39,581 bases of DNA from contig NZ_QKWJ01000053.1 in the NCBI RefSeq assembly GCF_003353055.1, positions 11,259 to 50,839 on the forward strand, written 5' to 3'. The notes below the pieces were generated by a model. It was not told the origin of the DNA and did no database searches. It saw only the letters and a list, made by a program, of their open reading frames with translations. Position numbers and translations under genes: made by a program. Origin of the DNA: Cupriavidus lacunae. Lineage in GTDB: Bacteria > Pseudomonadota > Gammaproteobacteria > Burkholderiales > Burkholderiaceae. This document shows positions 23,999-32,722 of the stretch, in pieces (within the stretch, counting starts at the first letter, position 1; every line of letters starts with the position of its first letter).

Positions 23999-26122
23999 TC
24001 AGGCGGCCAGCTTGGAGATGTCGGCCACGCGGTTGGCCATCGCATGCAGCGAAGCCAGCAGCGCCAGGCGGTTGGCGCGCAGCTGCGCGTCCTCGGCCAT
24101 CACCATGACGTCGTTGAAGAAGCGGTCGACGGCGTCGCGCAACTGGGCCAGGTCGCGCAGCGCGGCGCTGAAGTCGCCGCTGGCGAAGGCCGCTTCCACG
24201 GTGGGGCGCACGCGCTCGATGGCGGCGTGCAGCGCACCTTCGGCGTCTTCCTGGAACAGCGCCGGATCGACAGCGCCGACCGGCTCGGTGTTCTTGCGCA
24301 GGATGTTGGTGATGCGCTTGTTGGCGGCGGCCAGGGCCTCGGCCTCGGGCAGCGCGGCAAAGGTGCGCACTGCTTCCATGCGGCCCAGGATGTCATGGAG
24401 CTGGTCCGGGCGCAGGCTGACCACGGCCTCGACCTCATTGGTGGTGTAGCCCTTGTCCTTCAGGTAGCCGCGCACGCGGTCGTACAGGAAGTCGATGATG
24501 GCTTCGGGCGCCGGCTTGACCGCAGCGATGCCGGCAAACGCCTGCTGCGTCAGCGCCAGCAGCGACGTCAGCGACAGCGCCAGCGGCTTCTCGATCAGCA
24601 TGCGCAGGATGCCCAGCGCGTGGCGGCGCAGCGCGAACGGGTCCTTCTCGCCGGTGGGCTGCAGGCCGATGCCCCAGATCCCGACCAGCGTCTCGAGCTT
24701 GTCGGCCAGCGCCACGGCGGTGCTGACCGCGCCCGCGGGCAGTGCGTCGCCGGCAAACCGCGGACGGTAGTGTTCGGAGCAGGCCAGCGCCACGTCCTCG
24801 GCTTCATCGTCGTGGCGGGCGTAGTACGTGCCCATGGTGCCCTGCAGCTCGGGGAACTCGCCCACCATGTCGGTCAGCAGGTCGGCCTTGGCCAGCTCGG
24901 CGCCGCGCATCGCGGCGGCCTTGTCGGTGGGCACGCCGGCGGCGTTGAGCGCATCGGCGATATGGCCGGCGATCTGCTGCAGGCGCTGCACGCGGTCCAG
25001 CTGGGTGCCGATCTTGTTGTGGTAGACCACGCTGGCCAGCTGCGGCACGCGCGAGGCCAGGGTCTTCTTGCGGTCCTGGTCGAAGAAGAACTTGGCATCG
25101 GCCAGGCGCGGGCGCACCACGCGCTCGTTGCCGGTGATGATCGACTGCGGCGTCTCAGTGGCCAGGTTCGACACGATCAGGAAGCGGTTGCGCAGGTGGC
25201 CATCGGCATCGGTCAGCGCGAAGTACTTCTGGTTGGTCTGCATGGTCAGGATCAGGCATTCCTGCGGCACCGCCAGGAAGGCTTCCTCGAAATGGCAGGC
25301 ATAGACCACCGGCCATTCCACCAGCGAATTGACTTCATCGAGCAGCGACTCGGGCATGATCACCTGGTCGGCGCCGGCTTCCTTGAGCAGCGCGGTGCGC
25401 ATGCGCTCGCGGCGCTCGGCATAGCTGGCGACCACGCGGCCGGCGGACTCCAGCTGCTGCGCGTAGTCATTGGCGTGCGCGATCTCGATCGCGCCATGCG
25501 ACAGGAAGCGGTGGCCCTGGGTCAGGTTGCTGGCCTGCAGCCCCAGCAGCGTCACCGGCAGGATCTCGGCGCCGAACAACGCGATCAGGCTGTGCGCCGG
25601 CCGCACGAAATGCACCGTGCTGCCGTCCGGGCGCTGGTAGCTCATGACCTTGGGAATCGGCAGCCTGGCGATGGTGTCTTCCAGCGCCGCCTGCAGGCCG
25701 GCAGCCAGTTCGGCGCCGCGTGCGGTGTAGCGGTAGAAGAACGCCTCGGCCTTGCCGTCGGAGGCGCGCTCGAGCGACTGCCAGTCGATCTCGGCGACGC
25801 CGACCGACTTGGCCAGCGCGGCCAGCTTCTTGGCCAGCGGCGCGGTGGGCTCGCCCTTGGCGTCCAGTGCCACCGACAGCGGCAGGACCTTCTCGCGCTG
25901 CTCGCGGTCCGGCGCGCTGCGGCGCACACCGGATACCAGCGCGGCCAGGCGGCGCGGGGTGGCGAACGGCGTCACGGTGGCGCCCGGCTCAAGCAGGTCG
26001 CGCTCGCCCAGGCCGGCGAACAGGCCCTGCGCGAAGGCGTCGCCCAGGCGCGCCAGCGCCTTGGGGGGCAGCTCTTCGGTGAACAGTTCGATCAGCAGCG
26101 AGTCGGTCATGGGTTGCGACAT
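23999..26122 (-). CDS. glyS: Glycine--tRNA ligase, beta subunit
   Basis: A 707-residue beta chain of the bacterial alpha2-beta2 glycyl-tRNA synthetase, which binds tRNA-Gly. The N-terminus LLIELFTEELPPKAL is the family signature. The central HD-type domain includes the block around LPAGAVSTAVALADKLETL, and the C-terminus has the anticodon-binding helical region (RLALLASLHAMANRVADISKLAA). The length is usual. The alpha gene glyQ lies upstream but is separated by a gene for a secreted protein, which is typical of Burkholderiaceae rather than E. coli. Its antisense strand has a long open frame that I do not accept as a gene. Confidence 0.96.
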   Translation of the reverse strand: MSQPMTDSLLIELFTEELPPKALARLGDAFAQGLFAGLGERDLLEPGATVTPFATPRRLAALVSGVRRSAPDREQREKVLPLSVALDAKGEPTAPLAKKLAALAKSVGVAEIDWQSLERASDGKAEAFFYRYTARGAELAAGLQAALEDTIARLPIPKVMSYQRPDGSTVHFVRPAHSLIALFGAEILPVTLLGLQASNLTQGHRFLSHGAIEIAHANDYAQQLESAGRVVASYAERRERMRTALLKEAGADQVIMPESLLDEVNSLVEWPVVYACHFEEAFLAVPQECLILTMQTNQKYFALTDADGHLRNRFLIVSNLATETPQSIITGNERVVRPRLADAKFFFDQDRKKTLASRVPQLASVVYHNKIGTQLDRVQRLQQIAGHIADALNAAGVPTDKAAAMRGAELAKADLLTDMVGEFPELQGTMGTYYARHDDEAEDVALACSEHYRPRFAGDALPAGAVSTAVALADKLETLVGIWGIGLQPTGEKDPFALRRHALGILRMLIEKPLALSLTSLLALTQQAFAGIAAVKPAPEAIIDFLYDRVRGYLKDKGYTTNEVEAVVSLRPDQLHDILGRMEAVRTFAALPEAEALAAANKRITNILRKNTEPVGAVDPALFQEDAEGALHAAIERVRPTVEAAFASGDFSAALRDLAQLRDAVDRFFNDVMVMAEDAQLRANRLALLASLHAMANRVADISKLAA

Positions 26123-26155
26123 GAATCGTATCCAACAGGTTGTGGCGCGCGCCGC

Positions 26156-26788
26156 TTATGAGCAGCGCGGCGAAAGATTAGGTTCCACTCCGGACAGCAG
26201 CCACAGGCCGTTCTGTTGCCGGAATTGCAGCGTGGTGTAGGCGCATTGCGCTGCCGCCGCGGCGCTGGCCGCGCCGTTGCTGCCGCCGCGGCTGCCCGCA
26301 GCCGGGAAGCGCGCGTCGATGCGGCGCAGGCGCTTGTCGTAGCGGATCTCGTCGATGCGCCCGCCCACCCAGAAGTCGATCTTCGGCGGCAGCTGCGCGG
26401 CCGAGTAGTACGTCTTGACCGTGCGGCGGGTGCGGCCGTTGTGGGTTTCCATCTCCACCCAGGTCAGCGGGTAGCGGATCGCGCTTTCATAGGCGCGCAG
26501 CGGCACGCGGTGCCAGCCCAGGTCGCGCTGGCCGGACAGGTCGCACGAGAACGAGCGTACCAGCTGCGTCCACTGGTCGAGCGCGTTCAGCGACGGGCGC
26601 CATTGACGCGCCATGGCCAGCTGCAGCGCCTGCGGGTCGGCCTCGCACACGTTGCTCAGTTCGGCGGGCAGCATCAGCGCCTGCGCGCTGGGTGCCGCCT
26701 GCGCACGCGCGCCGATGGCGTTGCCCGCCGCGGCCAGCGCGGCGAGGGCCATGGCGCAGCACAGCGCGCTGCGCGCCAGCAGCGTCAT
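26156..26788 (-). CDS. Conserved secreted protein between glyQ and glyS
   Basis: A 210-residue protein with a signal peptide (MTLLARSALCCAMALAALAA, cleavage perhaps after GAR-A or nearby), so it should be periplasmic or envelope-bound. The mature part has conserved-looking strands (WHRVPLRAYESAIRYPLTWVEME, and KIDFWVGGRIDEIRYDKRLRRIDARF) and ends CAYTTLQFRQQNGLWLLSGVEPN. I do not recognise a functional family. The start codon overlaps the glyQ stop by 4 bp and glyS begins 33 bp downstream, so it is expressed with the synthetase genes. No direct role in translation is suggested by an exported protein. Confidence 0.75.
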   Translation of the reverse strand: MTLLARSALCCAMALAALAAAGNAIGARAQAAPSAQALMLPAELSNVCEADPQALQLAMARQWRPSLNALDQWTQLVRSFSCDLSGQRDLGWHRVPLRAYESAIRYPLTWVEMETHNGRTRRTVKTYYSAAQLPPKIDFWVGGRIDEIRYDKRLRRIDARFPAAGSRGGSNGAASAAAAAQCAYTTLQFRQQNGLWLLSGVEPNLSPRCS

Positions 26789-27735
26789 GCCCGGGCTCCG
26801 CCGCTATTGCCGCACATCGGGAAGCCCAGGGCTTCGCGCGAGTCGTAGTAGGCCTGCGCCACCTGGCGCGACAGGTTGCGGATGCGGCCGATATACGCTG
26901 CGCGCTCGGTCACCGAGATCGCGCCGCGCGCATCGAGCAGGTTGAAGGTGTGGGCGGCCTTGAGCAGCTGTTCATAGGCGGGCAGCGCCAGGCGCGTGCC
27001 GGCGGCCTGGCCTGCCTCGGCGCCTTCGCCATTGCCCATCAGCCGCTTGGCCTCGCCTTCGTGCTCGGCGAAATGGCGGAACAGGATTTCAGTGTTGCTG
27101 TGCTCGAAGTTGTAGGTCGACTGCTCGACTTCATTCTGGTGGTACACGTCGCCATAGGTCAGGCGGCGCGTCTCGCCGTTCTCGACCCACTCGGTCCAGA
27201 CCAGGTCGTAGACGTTCTCGACCTTCTGCAGGTACATCGCCAGCCGTTCGATGCCGTAGGTGATCTCGCCGGTGATGGGCTTGCAGTCGATGCCGCCGAC
27301 CTGCTGGAAGTAGGTGAACTGCGTCACTTCCATGCCGTTGAGCCAGACTTCCCAGCCCAGGCCCCAGGCGCCCAGCGTGGGATTCTCCCAGTCGTCCTCG
27401 ACGAAGCGGATGTCGTTCTGCTTCAGGTCCAGGCCGAGCGCCTCGAGCGAGCCCAGGTACAGCTCCAGGATGTTTTCCGGCGCGGGCTTGAGCACCACCT
27501 GGTACTGGTAGTAGTGCTGCAGGCGGTTGGGGTTCTCGCCGTAGCGGCCGTCCTTGGGGCGGCGCGACGGCTGCACGTAGGCGGCACGCCAGGGCTCGGG
27601 TCCGATCGCGCGCAGGAAGGTGTGTACGTGGGAAGTGCCGGCGCCGACCTCCAGATCGATGGGTTGCAACAGCGCGCAGCCCTGCCGGTCCCAGTAGGCC
27701 TGCAGGGTCAGAATCATTTGTTGGAAGGTCAGCAT
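26785..27735 (-). CDS. glyQ: Glycine--tRNA ligase, alpha subunit
   Basis: A 316-residue alpha chain that activates glycine with ATP. It begins MLTFQQMILTLQAYWDRQGC and continues with LLQPIDLEVGAGTSHVHTFLRAIGPEPW, the class II synthetase signature region of the family. RRPKDGRYGENPNRLQHYYQYQ and GWEVWLNGMEVTQFTYFQQ are further diagnostic blocks. The reading frame is open for 27 more codons upstream, but homology begins at 27735. The stop overlaps the start of the secreted-protein gene (ATGA). Confidence 0.96.
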   Translation of the reverse strand: MLTFQQMILTLQAYWDRQGCALLQPIDLEVGAGTSHVHTFLRAIGPEPWRAAYVQPSRRPKDGRYGENPNRLQHYYQYQVVLKPAPENILELYLGSLEALGLDLKQNDIRFVEDDWENPTLGAWGLGWEVWLNGMEVTQFTYFQQVGGIDCKPITGEITYGIERLAMYLQKVENVYDLVWTEWVENGETRRLTYGDVYHQNEVEQSTYNFEHSNTEILFRHFAEHEGEAKRLMGNGEGAEAGQAAGTRLALPAYEQLLKAAHTFNLLDARGAISVTERAAYIGRIRNLSRQVAQAYYDSREALGFPMCGNSGGARA

Positions 27736-28131
27736 ATGAAGACTAGGTAGAGGCACCGGGCGGGGTCGCGCCCGCCCGACATGCAGGCCGCACAGCGCGT
27801 GCCGGAGCCGCCGCATACGGATTTTGCCAAACCCCGAATTCTATCGGCTTTTTGGCAGGGCGCCCCGTTTGCCGGGGCTGGACAGGGCACGCACCGATGG
27901 AGGAGGACGTCCGGCAATGTCGGTCCTGCGCAACGCATCGGGAAAATACTGAGGCCGATTTCAGGTTTGGCTACTGCTGGCCGATAACGTTTTTGTATAC
28001 AGTATGAACAAGCAACCCGTTTCAGAGCGTTGCGATTGACAGTCCGTGCCGGCATGGCGGGCACGGCGGCTGCTGGCTGGCACCGCGGTAGCCGTTTGTC
28101 GGTAACTGATTATTGATGGGGACTTTGGATC
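27736..28131. other. Divergent intergenic region between glyQ and a small gene
   Basis: About 400 bp with no gene. TGCCAAA (27825-27831) and TTTGGCA (27851-27857) form a stem 90-120 bp before glyQ and may lie in its leader or promoter. TTGTATACAGTATGAACAAG at about 27993-28012 is an AT-rich, partly symmetrical motif of the kind bound by GntR-type regulators, and could belong to a promoter for the small gene. No T-box or riboswitch is recognised. Confidence 0.4.
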
Positions 28132-28224
28132 ATGGCACTTCTTTCTCGCAAACCTTACCTGGTCGCAATCGCGGTCATGATCGCCGCGGCCACCGTGTCC
28201 GTGGCGACCGGGCTGCTGAACTGA
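28132..28224 (+). CDS. Small hydrophobic membrane peptide (30 residues)
   Basis: An ORF of 30 codons that begins MALLSRKPYL and continues with a single hydrophobic span, VAIAVMIAAATVSVATGLL, ending in Asn. GGGGA lies nine bases before the ATG. A strong nested hairpin follows the stop at 28257-28297. A short basic head followed by one transmembrane helix is typical of small inner-membrane proteins. It is divergent from glyQ and convergent with lnt. I do not recognise a named family. Ribosome site, start codon, span and terminator all agree, so I think it is real. Confidence 0.55.
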   Translation: MALLSRKPYLVAIAVMIAAATVSVATGLLN

Positions 28225-28256
28225 ACCGGCCGGCGCTGACCTGACGCGCCACGACC

Positions 28257-28297
28257 GGCACCGGGCCTGCGGCGGCGATCCCGCCGCGTCCGGTGCC
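28257..28297. terminator. Nested GC-rich hairpin between small gene and lnt
   Basis: GGCACCGG (28257-28264) pairs with CCGGTGCC (28290-28297), and inside it CGGCGG (28270-28275) pairs with CCGCCG (28281-28286). It lies between two convergent genes and is probably a bidirectional terminator for the small membrane gene and for the miaB-to-lnt run. The T-run is weak. Confidence 0.6.
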
Positions 28298-28314
28298 TGC
28301 TTCTCCCTGTGCCC

Positions 28315-29925
28315 TCAGCCTGTGCTGCGCACCTTGCGCACGCGCCAGGCGGCCATCCCCAGCACCAGCGCAAACAGCGCCAGCACCGGCGCATTGCCCC
28401 AGCGGATATAGGGCGTCAGCCCCTGCATGCCTTGCACTTCGGCCGCCAGCGTGCCGACCGTGAAGGTCGCCAGGCGCTGCTGCACCGTGCCGTCCGGGCG
28501 CACTACCGCGGTCATGCCGGTATTGGTCGAGCGCAGCATCGGCCGGCGCGTTTCCAGCGCCCGCATGCGCGAAATCTGCAGATGCTGGTCCAGCGCAATG
28601 GTGTCGCCGAACCATGCCAGGTTGGTCAGGTTGGCAAGGACGTTGGCCGGCACCGGCTGCTGGCGCAGCGTCTGCGCGATCTCCTCGCCGAACAGATCCT
28701 CGTAGCAGATATTGGGCGCCACGCGCACGCCGCGCACCGGCAGCGAAGCCTGGTCGAGCCCGCCGCGGCGGAAGTCGCCCAGCGGCATCTTCATCATGTC
28801 GACGAACCAGCGGAAGCCCAGCGGGATGAATTCGCCGAACGGCACCAGGTGGTGCTTGTTATAGCGGTACAGGCGCTCGGTTTCCGGGCCCAGGCCGAAC
28901 ACGCTGTTGGTGAAGTCGACCGGCGAATCGGCGCCCGCGGCGCCGAACAGCACGGTGGTGCCGCTGGCCAGCGCGTAGTCGCGCACGGCCACGGCAACGT
29001 CGACCGGCAGGTCTTGCAGGATGACCGGGAACGCGGTCTCGGGCGTGACCACCAGGTCGGCCGGCGCGGCGGTGATCATGTCGCGGTACAGCTCGATCGA
29101 CCGCTGGATGCCGGCGGGTTCGAACTTGATGTCCTGGGCCACGTTGCCTTGCAGCAGCCGCACCGAGAGCGGCTTGCCGGCCGGCGTGGTCCAGGCCAGC
29201 GGCGCCAGCGCGGCGCCCGCGGCGGGCAGCACCAGTGCCAGCGCCAATGCGCCCAGCGCCCGGCCGCGTTCGCCACGGCCCAGTCCGCGCGCGGCGGCCG
29301 CCAGCAAGGCAGCCACCGCTGCCGCCAGCGCGCCGATGCCATAGACGCCAGCCAGCGGCGCGAAGCCCGCCAGCGGGCTGTCGGTATGGGCATAGCCGCC
29401 CGACAGCCACGGGAAGCCGGTGAACACCACGCCGCGCAGCCATTCCGTCAGCCCCCAGGCGGCGCCGAACGCCAGCGGCGCCAGCAGCGTGGCCCTGTGC
29501 AGCCGCGCCGTCAGCCGATGCCACAGCGCGCCGGCCAGCGCCGGGTAGAGCGACAGGAAGCCCGAGAACAGCACCACCGCCAGCGCAGCCATCCACGCCG
29601 GCATCTCGCCGTAGACGTGCATGCTGATATAGAGCCACCAGATGCCGGACAGGAACCAGCCCAGCCCGAAGGCATAGCCGGTGGCGGCGGCCGCGCGCGC
29701 GCGCGGCGCGTCGGCCATCAGCGCGGCCAGGCCGGCCAGCGACAGGATCTGCAGCCACCACCAGTCATGCGGGGCAAAGGCTTGCGTATGGGCGATGCCG
29801 AGCACGCCGGCCAGCAGCAGCCGCACCATGGCCGCCGTGCGCGAGTGCGCGCGCGTGCCAGGCACGCCCGTCGTGCCGGCGTCGGCAGCGGCGGCGCCGT
29901 TCAGGATCGGGGCGGAACGCTTCAT
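28315..29925 (-). CDS. lnt: Apolipoprotein N-acyltransferase
   Basis: A 536-residue inner-membrane enzyme that adds the third acyl chain to the N-terminal cysteine of lipoproteins. The N-terminal half has six or more membrane segments (about 35-240). The periplasmic nitrilase-like domain has the catalytic triad Glu296 (VTPETAFPV), Lys357 (YNKHHLVPFGE) and Cys407 (PNICYEDLF). A final membrane helix is near the C-terminus. The start overlaps the corC stop by 4 bp, the standard corC-lnt pairing. The hairpin after its stop probably ends the transcript. Confidence 0.95.
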   Translation of the reverse strand: MKRSAPILNGAAAADAGTTGVPGTRAHSRTAAMVRLLLAGVLGIAHTQAFAPHDWWWLQILSLAGLAALMADAPRARAAAATGYAFGLGWFLSGIWWLYISMHVYGEMPAWMAALAVVLFSGFLSLYPALAGALWHRLTARLHRATLLAPLAFGAAWGLTEWLRGVVFTGFPWLSGGYAHTDSPLAGFAPLAGVYGIGALAAAVAALLAAAARGLGRGERGRALGALALALVLPAAGAALAPLAWTTPAGKPLSVRLLQGNVAQDIKFEPAGIQRSIELYRDMITAAPADLVVTPETAFPVILQDLPVDVAVAVRDYALASGTTVLFGAAGADSPVDFTNSVFGLGPETERLYRYNKHHLVPFGEFIPLGFRWFVDMMKMPLGDFRRGGLDQASLPVRGVRVAPNICYEDLFGEEIAQTLRQQPVPANVLANLTNLAWFGDTIALDQHLQISRMRALETRRPMLRSTNTGMTAVVRPDGTVQQRLATFTVGTLAAEVQGMQGLTPYIRWGNAPVLALFALVLGMAAWRVRKVRSTG

Positions 29926-30809
29926 GCGCCGGCCGCGCCCGCGTTGTCGCCGTTGGATTCGCGGTGTACCTGCAGCAGGTGCACCTGCCGCGCGTCGGCG
30001 CGCAGCACCTCGAAGCGGATCGGCGGCAGGGTGATGACCTCGCCGCGGTGGGGCACGTGGCCCACGTGGTTGGACAGCAGCCCGCCCACGGTGTCGACAT
30101 CGTGGTCGGAGAAGCCGGTGCCGAAGGCCTCGTTGAACTGCGCGATCTCGGTCAGGCCGTGCACGCGCCAGCTGCCGTCGGGCATCGGCAGGATGTTGTC
30201 CTGGTCTTCGTCCAGGTCGAATTCATCCTCGATATCGCCCACGATCTGCTCCAGCACGTCCTCGATCGTCACCAGCCCGGCCACGCCGCCGTACTCGTCG
30301 ACGACCATGGCGATATGGTTGCGGTTGATGCGGAACTCGCGCAGCAGGATGTTCAGGCGCTTGGATTCGGGGATGAACACCGCCGGGCGCAGGGTCTCGC
30401 GCAGGTCGAAGGCGGGATCGGTGTAATAGCGCAGCAGGTCCTTGGCGAGCAGGATGCCGATGATGTTGTCCCGGCTGCCTTCGTAGACCGGAAAGCGCGA
30501 GTGCGCCGTCTGCTGCATGAAGGGAATGAACGCCTCCGGGGCGTCCGCGATATTGACCATATCCATCTGCGCGCGCGGCACCATGATGTCGCCGGCGGTC
30601 AGTTCGGAGACCTGGAACACGCCCTCGATCATCGACAGCGAGTCGGCGTCGATCAGGTTGCGCTCATGCGCTTCCTGGAGCACTTCGAGCAATTCCGCGC
30701 GGGTGTCCGGCTCGGGGGAAATCAGGTCTGACAGGCGTTCGAGAAGCGATCTGGGCCGATCGGCCTGCTTCAGGTAAGCGGGCTTCGAACTGGGATAGGG
30801 GTCGTTCAT
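29922..30809 (-). CDS. corC: CorC-type CBS domain transporter-associated protein
   Basis: A 295-residue cytoplasmic protein, historically linked to magnesium/cobalt efflux. Two CBS domains occupy roughly residues 70-190, starting at TAGDIMVPRAQMDMV and including YGGVAGLVTIEDVLEQIVGDI. The C-terminal CorC_HlyC domain runs from about 205 to 290 (GLTEIAQFNEAF, DTVGGLLSNHVGHVP). The N-terminal membrane DUF21 domain of larger homologues is absent, as in E. coli YbeX/CorC. The ATG at 30809 opens the MNDPYPSSKP start; the open frame upstream is not protein-like. It sits between ybeY and lnt. Confidence 0.92.
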   Translation of the reverse strand: MNDPYPSSKPAYLKQADRPRSLLERLSDLISPEPDTRAELLEVLQEAHERNLIDADSLSMIEGVFQVSELTAGDIMVPRAQMDMVNIADAPEAFIPFMQQTAHSRFPVYEGSRDNIIGILLAKDLLRYYTDPAFDLRETLRPAVFIPESKRLNILLREFRINRNHIAMVVDEYGGVAGLVTIEDVLEQIVGDIEDEFDLDEDQDNILPMPDGSWRVHGLTEIAQFNEAFGTGFSDHDVDTVGGLLSNHVGHVPHRGEVITLPPIRFEVLRADARQVHLLQVHRESNGDNAGAAGA

Positions 30810-30942
30810 TTCGCGGCGAGCGCGTGGTGGAGATCGTCTGAAGGATACACTAAAAGCCTGACCGTCCCGTGACGGCAGGCGGCCGCTGACATGGTTATGT
30901 GCAGCAGGCGGCGCTCGACCGGCGCCGCCTGTGACAGCGGAA

Positions 30943-31689
30943 TCACGCGGCGCGGTCGTCGCGGTAAGGGTCGGCGTGGCCAAGGGCCTGCAGCGTCTCG
31001 GTTTCGATCGCTTCCATTTCCTCGGCCTCGGCGTCTTCCTCGTGCTCGTAGCCCTGCGCATGCAGCACGCCGTGCACGATCAGGTGGGCATAGTGCGCCT
31101 CCAGCGGCTTGCGCTGCTCGCGCGCCTCGGCTTGCACCACCGGGCAGCACAGCACGATATCGCCCGTGACCGGGTCGGCCTCGTTCTCGGCATAGGCAAA
31201 GGTCAGCACGTTGGTGGCGTAGTCCTTGCCGCGATAGGTGCGGTTCAGCGTGCGGCCTTCTTCCTCGCCGACAAAGCGGATGGTCAGCACGGCATCGGCG
31301 TACAGCGCGGACTTGACCCAGGTTTCGATCTTGCGGCGCGCCGGCAGGCCGTCGGCCTTGCCGACGCCGTCGCCGTGCTGCACGTCCAGTTCCAGCGCCG
31401 GCGGCGTGGCCGGGGTGCCGGTGGTGGTGGTCAGCGGCGTGGCGGTCACGGCCACCGACAGCGCGTCATGGTTGTCCGGGCGCACCAGCAGGCCGGCCTG
31501 CTGGTTGGTGTCGGTGTGCTCGGCCAGCAGCGCCACCACGCCGTCGGCGGCCTGCGACAGGTCCAGCGTCAGGCTGCGGCCATCGGGCAGTTGCACGCGC
31601 AGCGCGTGCGCGGCGCTCTTGCGCGCGCGGCCGTCGCCGTCGAACAGGATCAGGCTCACGCCGGAAGACTTGGATTTCTGCGGTTTCAA
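30943..31689 (-). CDS. ybeY: Endoribonuclease YbeY (rRNA maturation)
   Basis: The product is an endoribonuclease needed for 16S rRNA 3'-end processing and ribosome quality control. The zinc motif HGVLHAQGYEH gives His206, His210 and His216. NRTYRGKDYATNVLTF is the other family block. The ORF encodes up to 248 residues, about 90 more than E. coli YbeY. The extra N-terminal part (LDLSQAADGVVAL, then TPLTTTTGTPATPP) is low complexity. The longest start is TTG at 31689, directly after the phoH stop in the same frame; a GTG about 30 bases in is an alternative, and the true start is unsettled. Confidence 0.9.
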   Translation of the reverse strand: MKPQKSKSSGVSLILFDGDGRARKSAAHALRVQLPDGRSLTLDLSQAADGVVALLAEHTDTNQQAGLLVRPDNHDALSVAVTATPLTTTTGTPATPPALELDVQHGDGVGKADGLPARRKIETWVKSALYADAVLTIRFVGEEEGRTLNRTYRGKDYATNVLTFAYAENEADPVTGDIVLCCPVVQAEAREQRKPLEAHYAHLIVHGVLHAQGYEHEEDAEAEEMEAIETETLQALGHADPYRDDRAA

Positions 31690-32688
31690 TTAAGCGTCCT
31701 TATGCTGGGCGTGGTATTCGTCATAGGCATCGACAATGCGCGCCACCAGCGGATGGCGCACCACATCGATGCTGGTAAAGCGGGTGCAGGCGATGCCGCG
31801 CACGTCGCGCAGCACGTGCAGCGCCTCCACCAGGCCGCTCTTCTGCCCGCGGGGCAGGTCGATCTGGGTGGTGTCGCCGGTGATCACGGCCCTGGAGCCA
31901 AAGCCGATGCGCGTGAGGAACATCTTCATCTGCTCGGGCGTGGTGTTCTGCGCCTCGTCCAGGATGATGAAGGCGTGGTTCAGCGTGCGCCCGCGCATAT
32001 AAGCCAGCGGCGCGATCTCGATCATCTGCCGCTCGAACATCTTCTGCGTGCGGTCGAAGCCGAGCAGGTCATACAGCGCGTCGTACAGCGGCCGCAGGTA
32101 CGGGTCGACCTTCTGCGCCAGGTCGCCGGGCAGGAAGCCCAGGCGTTCGCCGGCCTCCACCGCCGGGCGCGTCAGCACGATGCGCTTGACCGCGTCGCGC
32201 TCCAGCGCATCGACGGCGCACGCCACCGCCAGGTAGGTCTTGCCGGTGCCGGCCGGCCCCACACCCAGCGTCAGGTCGTGCGACAGGACATTGCGCAGGT
32301 AGTCACGCTGCGCCACGGTGCGGCCCTGCAGGCCGGTGCGGCGGGTGTGCAGTACCGGCGATTCGTCGCCGGCCTCGCGATCCCCGACATCGTCGCCGTT
32401 GCCGGGCAGGTAGCTGCCATGGGCGCTGAGCTGGCGCGTTTCCACCAGGCCCAGCTGCACGTCGTCGATCGACAGCGGCGTGCGCGCCTGGTTGTAGAAG
32501 CGCTCCAGCGCCATCGCGGCGTCCTGCGCATTGCCGCCGCGCACCGTCATGCGGTGGCCGCGGCGCTGGATGTTCACGTCCAGCGCCTGCTCGATCTGGC
32601 GCAGGTTTTCGTCGAGCGGCCCGCACAGGTTCTGCAGCCGGGTGTTGTCGTCCTTGGGGGCGACGAATTCTGCGGAAGGGATTTTCAT
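31690..32688 (-). CDS. PhoH family ATPase (YbeZ-like)
   Basis: A 332-residue P-loop ATPase. Walker A is GPAGTGKT (144-151) and Walker B is FIILDEAQN with Asp244-Glu245. The N-terminal 80 residues have a KH-like RNA-binding appearance (ALDVNIQRRGHRMTVRG). YbeZ partners the ribonuclease YbeY in ribosomal RNA work, and here its gene abuts ybeY with no gap. The ATG at 32688 (MKIPSAEF) is chosen over a longer frame that overlaps miaB. Residues 92-115 (GNGDDVGDREAGDES) form an acidic insert. Confidence 0.93.
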   Translation of the reverse strand: MKIPSAEFVAPKDDNTRLQNLCGPLDENLRQIEQALDVNIQRRGHRMTVRGGNAQDAAMALERFYNQARTPLSIDDVQLGLVETRQLSAHGSYLPGNGDDVGDREAGDESPVLHTRRTGLQGRTVAQRDYLRNVLSHDLTLGVGPAGTGKTYLAVACAVDALERDAVKRIVLTRPAVEAGERLGFLPGDLAQKVDPYLRPLYDALYDLLGFDRTQKMFERQMIEIAPLAYMRGRTLNHAFIILDEAQNTTPEQMKMFLTRIGFGSRAVITGDTTQIDLPRGQKSGLVEALHVLRDVRGIACTRFTSIDVVRHPLVARIVDAYDEYHAQHKDA

Positions 32689-32722
32689 CGGTTGGCGATG
32701 GCCTCGCTTGGTGCTGACTGGA

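Noticed and set aside
23846..26161. Plus-strand frame of about 770 codons
   Set aside because: It is antisense to glyS, gmhB ends and the spacer; composition is the usual shadow pattern and no family is recognisable, whereas glyS is certain.
28309..30426. Plus-strand frame of about 700 codons opposite lnt and corC
   Set aside because: Shadow of two well supported genes; no ribosome site or protein-like sequence.
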